6,451 bases of DNA from Chlamydiota bacterium. GTDB lineage: Bacteria; Chlamydiota; Chlamydiia; Chlamydiales; SLFE01. Under the pieces are notes generated by a model. The model made no database searches. It saw nothing but the letters and a program-made list of their open reading frames with translations, and had not been told where the DNA came from. The stretch is from the NCBI GenBank assembly GCA_011065065.1, contig JAAKFL010000107.1:1-6451 (forward strand), written 5' to 3'. Positions 1 through 5,974 of this stretch are shown piece after piece. Within the stretch, counting starts at the first letter, position 1, and each line of letters starts with the position of its first letter. A program made the translations under genes and the position numbers.

Positions 1-197
1 GCTGGAAGCCCGGCATATGTCAGCCCAGGCAGTAGCGGAGCGGAGGCCTGGGAAAGTATTCCTAAAATATCAAAGCCCTGAAAGGGTGACATAAGCCGCG
101 GTCAATGTCACCCTTTCAGGGCTCTGATGTTTTTTTGTTCGTTTTCCCAGGCCTCCGCTCCGCTACTGCCTGGGCTGACAAATATCGGGCTTTCAGC
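1..197. repeat. Nested palindrome, element A (left flank of F-box gene)
   Basis: The outer arms 1-55 and 143-197 are reverse complements with four mismatches, and 18-55 pairs perfectly with 143-180 (38 bp). Inside lies a second perfect inverted repeat, 74-92 with 105-123 (19 bp), around a 12-base centre containing CCGCGG. The linkers between outer and inner stems (56-73 and 124-142) are not complementary to each other. Each arm also contains small hairpins: CCCAGGC at 24-30 with GCCTGGG at 46-52; CCCT-GAA-AGGG followed by TGACA at 76-91; and GGGCT-TTC-AGCCC at 187-199. The left copy of that last hairpin is cut by the window edge, so the element probably begins before base 1. It shares architecture and linker sequence with the element at 1580-1802. 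I do not recognise it as a named repeat family; it holds no convincing gene. Confidence 0.9.
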
Positions 198-221
198 CCT
201 GCTATGTTTACTTCATGATAT

Positions 222-239
222 GAGCGGCGATAGCCGCTC
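222..239. repeat. Short GC-rich hairpin downstream of F-box gene
   Basis: GAGCGGC at 222-228 pairs with GCCGCTC at 233-239 around a GATA loop, giving a perfect 7-bp stem. It lies about 50 bases past the stop of the minus-strand F-box gene, so it could stabilise or end that transcript. No T-run follows on the minus strand, so it is not a standard intrinsic terminator. It may instead be an outer part of the palindromic element at 1-197. The rest of 198-288 shows nothing I can name. Confidence 0.5.
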
Positions 240-288
240 GGGGCTCCAAGAAGCGACTTATTTTGTCATGGAAATAACGGTTAGTCCG

Positions 289-1485
289 TTAGTAGATCGA
301 TCTAACAACCAGGTTGGGAAACAACTTTAAGCAATGATCAGAAAACTTGCTCCCTGGCAAGCTACAAAGAAGTTTTAAATTTCTTGGCAAATGCTTTAAC
401 CCTCTATCTGTTAGCTGTTTGTAAATTATTAGCGATTCCAAATGACTCAATTTGGATAAAAACTCCAAATGAGATTCGACAAAATAATAAAGTGACAATG
501 TAAGGTGGGCAAGATTATCCAAATATGGCAGTTCTTTAAAAGAAGAGTATGATTCGCCCCACCTGATACTCAAATGAACTAAAGTGTTTAATTTGGCAAG
601 TTTTTTGACGCTACCTGGTGAATATTTACATTCAATACTTAGCCTCTCCAAAGACTTCATAGAATTCAGAGCCTCAATTCCTTTATCGTCTATCACTGAA
701 GTGATAATCGATAAATCGACCACAGAAATTTGTTCATATATCGAGGAGCTTTCACAAGCATTTTTTATAGATAATTCTTCTAGGTTAGGAAAAGAAGCAA
801 TAAATGAAATTAGAGACGCATTCTCAAAAACCTCGATACCATTCTTGTTTTGACAACTATCTATTTCTAGAGATTTGATCTGATTTTTAATTGAACCCAT
901 ATCTCTTTTAATAGATCCAACAATAGCTAAAGATGTTAGAGAAGTCATTTGTGCCAAACAGGTACCACGGAATAATTGACAATATTTCCAATACATTTCT
1001 TGCCATTCTTCTTTTTCAAGATATTCCTGGGACACAGGTTCGACATCATCTGTAAATTTTTTAAAAGAAAAGCAAATATCACTATATCTTGTTGCAAACA
1101 TCAAAGTTTTTTTATCTCTGCTATTTAATAACTTTTCTAATGCTGCTTCCATAACAAATACAGCCATCTCACGACTCCAATATCCACGGCCTGTATTGAC
1201 AGCAATATCATAAATCTTCTTAGCAACAACCTTGGAAAAATGCCGATCATAGAATCCCATCACTTTTAAAAGTTGATCATCACGGCTCAAAATTGCAAAT
1301 TTCTTGGAGACAAAAGGAAGGATTTTTAGGCCCTCAAATCCAACGTCAACAAAAATTTTTAAAATAAGCTCATTTGGTAAATCAAAAATTGTTTTGGGCT
1401 CAGCCCTTCCTGCTTTAGTGTGTCTTTGACTCAACTCTTCGGTTGAGAGTTCAGGAGCTCTTTTATTATTTGAATTAATATTCAT
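289..1485 (-). CDS. F-box and leucine-rich-repeat protein, probable host-directed effector
   Basis: Predicted 398-aa protein. After a polar N-terminus, residues about 34-72 form an F-box-like segment (IFDLPNELILKIF, then LPFVSKKFAILSRDD), with the usual LP-x-E-x-x-x-x-I-F core and a following V/S-K pattern. From about residue 180 to the end, leucine-rich repeats recur (LEELSI, LERLSI, LVHLSI, LAHLTL, LESLII, then LTDRGLKHLP). In eukaryotes F-box proteins bind Skp1 and present substrates to SCF ubiquitin ligases, with LRRs choosing the substrate. In intracellular bacteria such proteins are usually secreted effectors. No signal peptide or membrane segment is visible, which would suit type III or IV secretion. 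The ATG at 1485 was chosen, with a weak GTGG upstream; a GTG at 1494 would add three residues. The gene is visibly more AT-rich than pfp and waaA and lies between two palindromic elements, suggesting accessory origin. The F-box call is fairly sure; the target is unknown. Confidence 0.82.
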   Translation of the reverse strand: MNINSNNKRAPELSTEELSQRHTKAGRAEPKTIFDLPNELILKIFVDVGFEGLKILPFVSKKFAILSRDDQLLKVMGFYDRHFSKVVAKKIYDIAVNTGRGYWSREMAVFVMEAALEKLLNSRDKKTLMFATRYSDICFSFKKFTDDVEPVSQEYLEKEEWQEMYWKYCQLFRGTCLAQMTSLTSLAIVGSIKRDMGSIKNQIKSLEIDSCQNKNGIEVFENASLISFIASFPNLEELSIKNACESSSIYEQISVVDLSIITSVIDDKGIEALNSMKSLERLSIECKYSPGSVKKLAKLNTLVHLSIRWGESYSSFKELPYLDNLAHLTLSLYYFVESHLEFLSKLSHLESLIIYKQLTDRGLKHLPRNLKLLCSLPGSKFSDHCLKLFPNLVVRSIY

Positions 1486-1512
1486 TTTAACCACAAAATA
1501 ATTATTCTATTA

Positions 1513-1542
1513 ATAATACAGTATTATTTAATTGATTGTAAA
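1513..1542 (-). promoter_or_regulatory. Predicted promoter of F-box gene
   Basis: On the minus strand, TTTACA (1542-1537) is followed after 18 bases by TATTAT (1518-1513). Each differs from the sigma-70/sigma-66 consensus by one base. Transcription would start near 1506, leaving a leader of about 20 bases before the ATG at 1485. The surroundings (about 1495-1570) are very AT-rich, so chance matches are easy and this remains a prediction. Confidence 0.4.
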
Positions 1543-1579
1543 CAATAAAATGATTAAAATTAATACTTTAGTGAACGCT

Positions 1580-1802
1580 TATCGCGGTAGCGATATCAGT
1601 TGTTAGCCCCGCCCGAAGTGAGCTTGCGAACGGAGTGCGGGGTAAAGGTAATAGAATATTCAGAACCCCGGCAGGGGTGACAGGGGGGGCACGCCACTCT
1701 GTCACCCCTGCCGGGGTTTAGATTTTTGGGCATACATAACCCCGCACTCCGTTCGCAAGCTCACTTCGGGCGGGGCTAACAACTGATATCGCTACCGCGA
1801 TA
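1580..1802. repeat. Nested palindrome, element B (right flank of F-box gene)
   Basis: The outer arms 1580-1643 and 1739-1802 are perfect reverse complements over 64 bp. Inside is a second perfect inverted repeat, 1664-1683 with 1699-1718 (20 bp), around a 15-base loop that starts with a G-run. The linkers 1644-1663 and 1719-1738 do not pair. Each arm contains further hairpins: TATCGC-GGTA-GCGATA (1580-1595); CCCCGC (1607-1612) with GCGGGG (1637-1642); and CCCC-GGCA-GGGG followed by TGACA (1666-1682). The element fills most of the 1495-1852 gap between the F-box promoter and the end of pfp, and no gene is visible in it. The strongly palindromic DNA could form a cruciform or, if transcribed, a very stable RNA. 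No target-site duplication is obvious at its edges. Confidence 0.95.
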
Positions 1803-1852
1803 GGGGTCCCAAAAGGACTGGCTCGCTTCGCGGTTAAAAAAAGCCAAAGCCG

Positions 1853-3472
1853 CTATACCCAAGAAGCTTTTCTATTTTTTAATCTGAGAGTCTCCGTAAC
1901 TGAATCTGTGAGAATCGCATCACCAAAGAACTGAATGGGTCCAGGATAAACATAAGCGTCCTGACAGCGCCAATCCTGACGCAAACGCTTAAATTCGGCA
2001 AACACAGGACCATCGAGGTCCACAAGAGCTTTCCTGATCACAATCTTCATTTTCCCTTTCCGCATTTCTTTGCACATCAAAGGAACAAGCGGAATCCCCA
2101 AAATCCCCCACTCTTCAACCGGTTGATCCAAATGGGTCACACAGGCCATGTAGCCCGTTTTCTTTTGCTCAATCAACAATGCGGCAACATAGCCAAGCGC
2201 ATAACAGTATTGGGTGTCAAAGTTCGACGGGAGACCAGAACGCCCTTCATACCCACAGAAATATGGTTGTGCGCTAAATTTCCCTTGATATTTCTGCCCC
2301 CGCTTCTTGAGCTCCGTTCTCACCATTTGCAACAACAGACGATCACTCTCAATTTTGGACACTTGAACGTTACCATGGGGATCGCGGTCTTTTAAAAGCT
2401 GAGCTTGGATTTCCAAGGGTAGGGTCTGATAACATTCGCGTGAATGGGATGAGAAATGCTCTTTTATGGACTCCGGAGTTTGATCAGATTTTTCTGCGAG
2501 AAGATGATTGAGTTCCGAAATCAGCGTTTTAATCTCGGGAATGAACTCCACAATTCCCTCAGGTATCAGAATCACACCGTAGTTTTTGTTTTTATCGGCT
2601 CTTTCACAAATAAGGTCCGCAATGTCATTCACGATCTCTTGCAGTGTTTTTTCTTCTTTTTGAACCTCTTCACCAATAAGTGTATAATTTGCATGTGTTT
2701 GTAACGCACACTCTAAAGCGATGTGTGAAGCTGAGCGCCCCATCAATTTTATGAAGAAATAGTACTTCCCAGCCGAAAGCGCATCCCGTGCAATATTGCC
2801 GATGATTTCAGAATAGGTTTTGCAAGCGGAATCAAATCCGAAAGACATTTCAATAAACTGATTTGTCAAGTCCCCGTCAATGGTTTTCGGAACACCCACA
2901 ACTTGACAATCGATATTGTGTTGCAAGAAGTATTCGGCCAAAAATGCCGCATTGGTATTGGAGTCATCTCCTCCGATAATCACAACGCCATCTAAGCCAA
3001 GATTCTTGACCACTTGAGCCGTCGCTTCAAATTGTTCGGGCTTTTCAATCTTATCTCTCCCCGACCCAATCAAATCAAAGCCTCCCTGATTTCGATAGGG
3101 ATCTAAGATCTCACTTGTAATTTCCGTATAGCTATCAATGAATAACCCGCGGGGGCCTCCGATAAAGCCATAAAGCTGGCTTTCAGGATGAAATTTCTTT
3201 AAGGCATCGAACAGCCCTGATAAAACATTGTGTCCTCCGGCCGCCTGCCCGCCAGAAAAAACAGCACCCACCTTTAAAGGGCGAGATGGAGATTCTCCTG
3301 AAACAAAATTTAAAAGCGGATTGGCATAGGTATGAGGAAAAGCTTCTTTTAATTCAGCTGCACATTCCTGATCGAGTTCCAGCACGTCTTGGGATTTAGC
3401 TGTGAGCTGATTTTTGAGGATTTTTGGAAGTTTAGGGTCAAATTCAGATCTTGCTTTCTGCAAATCGGTCAT
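1853..3472 (-). CDS. pfp: Diphosphate--fructose-6-phosphate 1-phosphotransferase (PPi-PFK)
   Basis: Cytosolic glycolytic enzyme (EC 2.7.1.90) that phosphorylates fructose 6-phosphate to fructose 1,6-bisphosphate using pyrophosphate, a reversible step. The 539-aa length fits the long PFP group seen in chlamydiae, spirochaetes and plants, not the roughly 320-aa ATP-PFKs. Visible motifs are GGQAAGG at 74-80, GGDDSNTNA at 167-175, PKTIDGDL at 195-202 (catalytic Asp region), MGRSASH at 244-250, PEG at 304-306 and CGYEGR at 406-411. The Asp in GGDD and the Lys in PKTIDGD mark pyrophosphate use; ATP enzymes have GGDG and PGTIDND. The start at 3472 is supported by an AGGA six bases upstream that overlaps the hydrolase stop, so the two genes are probably co-transcribed and translationally coupled. 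No clear intrinsic terminator follows; element B lies 50 bases downstream. The N-terminal loop reads GGQAAGG where GGQAPGG is usual. Confidence 0.96.
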   Translation of the reverse strand: MTDLQKARSEFDPKLPKILKNQLTAKSQDVLELDQECAAELKEAFPHTYANPLLNFVSGESPSRPLKVGAVFSGGQAAGGHNVLSGLFDALKKFHPESQLYGFIGGPRGLFIDSYTEITSEILDPYRNQGGFDLIGSGRDKIEKPEQFEATAQVVKNLGLDGVVIIGGDDSNTNAAFLAEYFLQHNIDCQVVGVPKTIDGDLTNQFIEMSFGFDSACKTYSEIIGNIARDALSAGKYYFFIKLMGRSASHIALECALQTHANYTLIGEEVQKEEKTLQEIVNDIADLICERADKNKNYGVILIPEGIVEFIPEIKTLISELNHLLAEKSDQTPESIKEHFSSHSRECYQTLPLEIQAQLLKDRDPHGNVQVSKIESDRLLLQMVRTELKKRGQKYQGKFSAQPYFCGYEGRSGLPSNFDTQYCYALGYVAALLIEQKKTGYMACVTHLDQPVEEWGILGIPLVPLMCKEMRKGKMKIVIRKALVDLDGPVFAEFKRLRQDWRCQDAYVYPGPIQFFGDAILTDSVTETLRLKNRKASWV

Positions 3473-3480
3473 GTGTCTTC

Positions 3481-4293
3481 CTATAAAGTTTCAAGGAACC
3501 ACTTGCGCGTTTCCTCTAACGTGTATTCTTGTTCCTCATTGTGTCCAAAATCGTGACCGGTATTAGGTAGACGCACAATTTGAGTTTTGGCTTGTGCTCC
3601 CTTCCGATGCTTTTCATATAGATGAGCATGTTCAATGGTCACCCCCTGGTCCACTTCACCATGAATATGAAGCATAGGGGTCTCGTGTAAATGGGCTAAG
3701 TGATCCTCTAAACGAATCTCAGCGAACTCTCGAATAAAAAGTTCATTAGCATGCATACCGTCAAATTTCATAATTTCTTTTCGCATTTCGTCTGTCGTTG
3801 CAGGATCTTCAAGAATATCCAAAACTGTTTCCCACTGCCTCGCATAAAAAGCCGGGGCCCAAAGAGCTATGGATTTGATGTTTCCAGATTCTTTTGCCGC
3901 CATCACAGCGACTAGACCTCCCATAGACTTCCCTAACATTCCAATTCGAGAATGATCGACATTAGGAAGCGTCAAAATAAATTTCAACGCTTGAATCGTA
4001 TCTTCTACCTCACGCCCAATTGTCATATCTAGCCAGTCACCTTCACTATCTCCACACCCCCGAAAATCAAAACGAAATGAGGCAATACCTGATTTTGACA
4101 GCATCTCAGATTCATGAACGTAAACGCGATACTTACCAGCTTTGTGTCCTCCAAAGCCATGGCACATGAGGACGATCGGAGGATTTTCAACATTGAGCGG
4201 AAGATGGAGTGTCCCAAATATTTTGCACCCTCCACTTTCAAAATTCACACTCTCACGAGTTTCAAATTTCATTTTACGACTTAACGTTTGCAT
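3481..4293 (-). CDS. Alpha/beta hydrolase, serine-esterase type
   Basis: Predicted 270-aa soluble hydrolase. The alpha/beta-hydrolase signatures appear in order: the oxyanion-side HGFGG at 45-49, the FDFRGCGDSEG strand at 75-85, the nucleophile elbow GKSMG at 121-125 (Ser123), the acid in GEVDQGV (Asp215), and the catalytic histidine in NTGHDFG (His247). No signal peptide is seen, so it should act in the cytoplasm. The substrate cannot be read from the sequence; the fold suits an esterase, thioesterase or serine aminopeptidase-like enzyme. The ATG at 4293 has an AAGGA 11 bases upstream, slightly far; the ATG at codon 8 has no better site. It is followed after 8 bases by pfp on the same strand. 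From memory, a hydrolase next to pfp is also seen in Chlamydia (CT206), so the link may be functional, but the role is unknown. Confidence 0.9.
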   Translation of the reverse strand: MQTLSRKMKFETRESVNFESGGCKIFGTLHLPLNVENPPIVLMCHGFGGHKAGKYRVYVHESEMLSKSGIASFRFDFRGCGDSEGDWLDMTIGREVEDTIQALKFILTLPNVDHSRIGMLGKSMGGLVAVMAAKESGNIKSIALWAPAFYARQWETVLDILEDPATTDEMRKEIMKFDGMHANELFIREFAEIRLEDHLAHLHETPMLHIHGEVDQGVTIEHAHLYEKHRKGAQAKTQIVRLPNTGHDFGHNEEQEYTLEETRKWFLETL

Positions 4294-4423
4294 TATGCCA
4301 AACTTCCTTCTCTCACAGATTTCGCCCTGTGGTCAAGAAAAATTACCTTATCTAATCAAAGATATATCACAAAAAGCAAATAAAAAATTAAATTTCCAAG
4401 ATATTGAATAAGAATAAGATGAG
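4294..4423 (-). other. 130-base gap between tRNA-Met and the hydrolase-pfp pair
   Basis: This AT-rich stretch must hold the promoter of the hydrolase-pfp pair unless the pair is read from waaA or the tRNAs. I see only the AAGGA ribosome site at 4305-4309 and a weak ATCT/AGAT inverted repeat; no -35/-10 pair is good enough to call. No intrinsic terminator for the tRNAs is visible, so read-through into the hydrolase is possible. Confidence 0.4.
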
Positions 4424-4496
4424 TAGCGGCACCTGGACTCGAACCAGGGACTCACGGATTATGATTCCGTTGCTCTACCAACTGAGCTATACCGCC
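4424..4496 (-). tRNA. tRNA-Met (CAT), elongator
   Basis: The 73 bases fold as a complete cloverleaf: acceptor GGCGGTA with TGCCGCT (two G-T wobbles), D stem GCTC/GAGC, anticodon stem ACGGA/TCCGT around ATCATAA (anticodon CAT), T stem CCTGG/CCAGG with loop TTCGAGT, and discriminator A. CCA is not encoded. The paired first base and the anticodon stem without three G-C pairs rule out the initiator. The acceptor stem lacks the C-rich pattern typical of tRNA-Ile(CAU), so elongator methionine is preferred. It lies 8 bases after tRNA-fMet and is probably cut from the same transcript. Confidence 0.88.
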
Positions 4497-4504
4497 ATTG
4501 AAAA

Positions 4505-4577
4505 TAGCGGGGGAAGGATTCGAACCTCCGACCTTTGGGTTATGAGCCCAACGAGCTAACCCCTGCTCCACCCCGCG
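4505..4577 (-). tRNA. tRNA-fMet (CAT), initiator
   Basis: The 73-base cloverleaf carries the initiator hallmarks: an unpaired first acceptor position (C1 facing U72), three G-C pairs in the anticodon stem (TTGGG/CCCAA around CTCATAA) and an A11-U24 pair in the D stem. The 5' half closely matches Escherichia coli tRNA-fMet (CGCGGGGTGGAGCAG). The T stem is GGAGG/CCTTC with loop TTCGAAT, and the discriminator is A73. CCA is not encoded. Its first 22 bases are also the last codons and TAG stop of waaA, with the stop formed by tRNA bases 20-22 in the D loop. Position 72 is U where A is usual. Confidence 0.93.
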
Positions 4578-5872
4578 GTAACCTTGTAAGCATCAAGAAT
4601 ATCAGAGGACGCTCTTTTAGGCAATAATTCTTTTATGATTTTTAGTGTCCTTGCTGTGGCACCCTGATGTTCGCGAATCAATTGAAGCCCATTCTCACCA
4701 ATCCCGCGCCTCATGTTCTCATCTGTTAACAGTGACCGCAAGATTCCACTCAATTCTTGCATGGGAACTTGCAGCCCAGCTTCGTACGAAAGACAAAGCT
4801 CTAAAAGCTCGGGCTGCGTATGCATACAAGGACCAAAAATGACCGGAACCCCATACTCTGATGGCTCCAAAATATTATGTCCACCAACATGCTCCACATA
4901 AGACCCGGCCACAATTGCACAATCAGCAATCTGATAACACTTTTTTAAAATTCCCATGGTGTCGACAAGAAGAATTCGAAACTCCTCAGTTTTGTTCTGT
5001 GTATATCTTTTGAAGGGCTGTCCCGATTCAAAAATCAAGTTGGCAACTGAATCAAATCGTTCGGGATGTCTTGGGACAAGGAGTACTTTTAACCGTGGGA
5101 AATCCTTCCATAATCCATCCAATATTTCCAAAAACCAACGTTCTTCGGGCTCATGAGTCGATCCTATGACAAGGATCTGATCATCATCTACAAGCCCCAA
5201 GGAAGCTTTCCATTCTTGGAGATCCGGCGCCACCGGATAGACATGATCCAGCTTCAGATTTCCGGTGACACTGATTTTTTCTTTGTGGACTCCAATGAAA
5301 CGATACCGATCACGGTAATGGCGACTTTGAGTGCAAATGTGGTCAAATTGTGAAAAAACTCGTTGGCTCCACCACGCAAATGTTGCATACCGAGAACAAG
5401 AACGTTCAGACATTTTTCCATTCACAATCATCAGCTGTGCCCCATACTTTTTACAAACAGAAAGAAAGTTCAGCCAAAGATCTGTTTCTGAAATCAGAAC
5501 AAGATCTGGTTGAGCTTCTTTAATCAGAGGGTCCATGATCCACGAAAAATCTAGGGGTAAATAAAGTGTGTCATCCGCAAAAGGAATGACTTTTTTCACT
5601 TCCGCTCTTGCTGTCGCAGTTCCGGATGAGACAACAAACTGCACATCTGAACCATATGTCTCTTTAAGCATGGAAGCCAGTGGAGCAACTGCTTTGGTTT
5701 CTCCCAAAGAAACAGCATGAATCCAAATCAAAAACGGTTTTCTTTTTTTAATTTTAGGGATGTATCCCAATCGTTCTTTGATACTTGGTCCCTGTTTTCT
5801 CCTCAACAAGAGCCAAGGGAGGTAACATAAAAATCCAATCAATAGAACCAGATGATAAAAAAACGTAATCAA
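4556..5872 (-). CDS. waaA: 3-deoxy-D-manno-octulosonic acid (Kdo) transferase
   Basis: GT30 family enzyme (KdtA; GseA in chlamydiae) that moves Kdo from CMP-Kdo onto lipid A precursor at the cytoplasmic face of the inner membrane; chlamydial versions add several Kdo residues. Numbering from the TTG start: membrane anchor about 3-23; HAVSLGE about 52-58, with Glu58 the expected catalytic base; ETDLW 129-133; TGNLKLD 203-209; STHEPEE 238-244; GGHNILEP 330-337, the CMP-Kdo-binding region. Together these give the two GT-B halves. The TTG at 5872 is preferred because a perfect GGAGG (5883-5879) lies six bases upstream and the resulting 438 aa suits the family. The ATG at 5914 (452 aa) has no ribosome site and overlaps the predicted -10 box. 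The last codons and the TAG stop lie inside tRNA-fMet. How many Kdo residues are added cannot be read from the sequence. Confidence 0.95.
   Translation of the reverse strand: MITFFYHLVLLIGFLCYLPWLLLRRKQGPSIKERLGYIPKIKKRKPFLIWIHAVSLGETKAVAPLASMLKETYGSDVQFVVSSGTATARAEVKKVIPFADDTLYLPLDFSWIMDPLIKEAQPDLVLISETDLWLNFLSVCKKYGAQLMIVNGKMSERSCSRYATFAWWSQRVFSQFDHICTQSRHYRDRYRFIGVHKEKISVTGNLKLDHVYPVAPDLQEWKASLGLVDDDQILVIGSTHEPEERWFLEILDGLWKDFPRLKVLLVPRHPERFDSVANLIFESGQPFKRYTQNKTEEFRILLVDTMGILKKCYQIADCAIVAGSYVEHVGGHNILEPSEYGVPVIFGPCMHTQPELLELCLSYEAGLQVPMQELSGILRSLLTDENMRRGIGENGLQLIREHQGATARTLKIIKELLPKRASSDILDAYKVTAGWSRG
4596..4624 (-). promoter_or_regulatory. Predicted internal promoter for the tRNA pair
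   Basis: Inside the waaA coding region, TTGCCT (4624-4619) is followed after exactly 17 bases by TATTCT (4601-4596). Both match four of six consensus bases. Transcription would begin near 4589, about 12 bases before the tRNA-fMet 5' end, a typical tRNA layout. It would free the essential tRNAs from waaA transcription. The support is position and spacing only. Confidence 0.35.
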
Positions 5873-5909
5873 TTCAAACCTCCAAAACCCCAATAAAACG
5901 CTTAATAAC

Positions 5910-5939
5910 AACATATTAGGAATGTGTATATTGTTTCAA
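5910..5939 (-). promoter_or_regulatory. Predicted waaA promoter
   Basis: On the minus strand, TTGAAA (5939-5934, five of six consensus bases) is followed after 18 bases by TATGTT (5915-5910, four of six). Transcription would begin near 5903, downstream of the ATG at 5914 and about 20 bases before the GGAGG site. This agrees with translation from the TTG at 5872. Its -35 box overlaps that of the divergent promoter. Confidence 0.4.
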
Positions 5940-5959
5940 TAAAAAAAATATGTTAAAAT
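5931..5959 (+). promoter_or_regulatory. Predicted promoter of the basic small-protein gene
   Basis: TTGTTT (5931-5936) and TAAAAT (5954-5959, five of six consensus bases) are separated by exactly 17 bases. Transcription would start near 5966, giving a leader of only about 9 bases. The -35 box shares bases 5934-5936 with the waaA promoter on the other strand, so polymerase could not easily occupy both at once. Confidence 0.45.
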
Positions 5960-5974
5960 AATAATGAGGGAATT

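Noticed and set aside
127..330. 67-codon plus-strand frame starting inside element A
   Set aside because: It runs through the palindrome arm into the F-box 3' end, has no ribosome site, and the encoded residues reflect the repeat.
1580..1802. Integron attC-like recombination site flanking a cassette
   Set aside because: A gene between two palindromes and the GTTAG/CTAAC bases at 1603 and 1776 suggest it, but the GTTRRRY consensus fails, the elements exceed 190 bases, and no integrase is in view.
1..1802. Composite transposon or insertion sequence with terminal inverted repeats
   Set aside because: Each palindrome is self-contained, not one end of a matched pair; no transposase and no target duplication are visible.
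1..1802. CRISPR array
   Set aside because: There are only two large, diverged palindromes with a gene between them; no short direct repeats with regular spacers occur.
1803..1852. Intrinsic terminator after pfp
   Set aside because: There is a T7 run just past the stop but no stable stem before it on the minus strand; only weak GGCT/AGCC and GTCC/GGAC pairings are seen.
4142..4411. 89-codon plus-strand frame opposite the hydrolase start
   Set aside because: It is antisense to a hydrolase with a full catalytic triad, lacks a ribosome site, and has no recognisable product.
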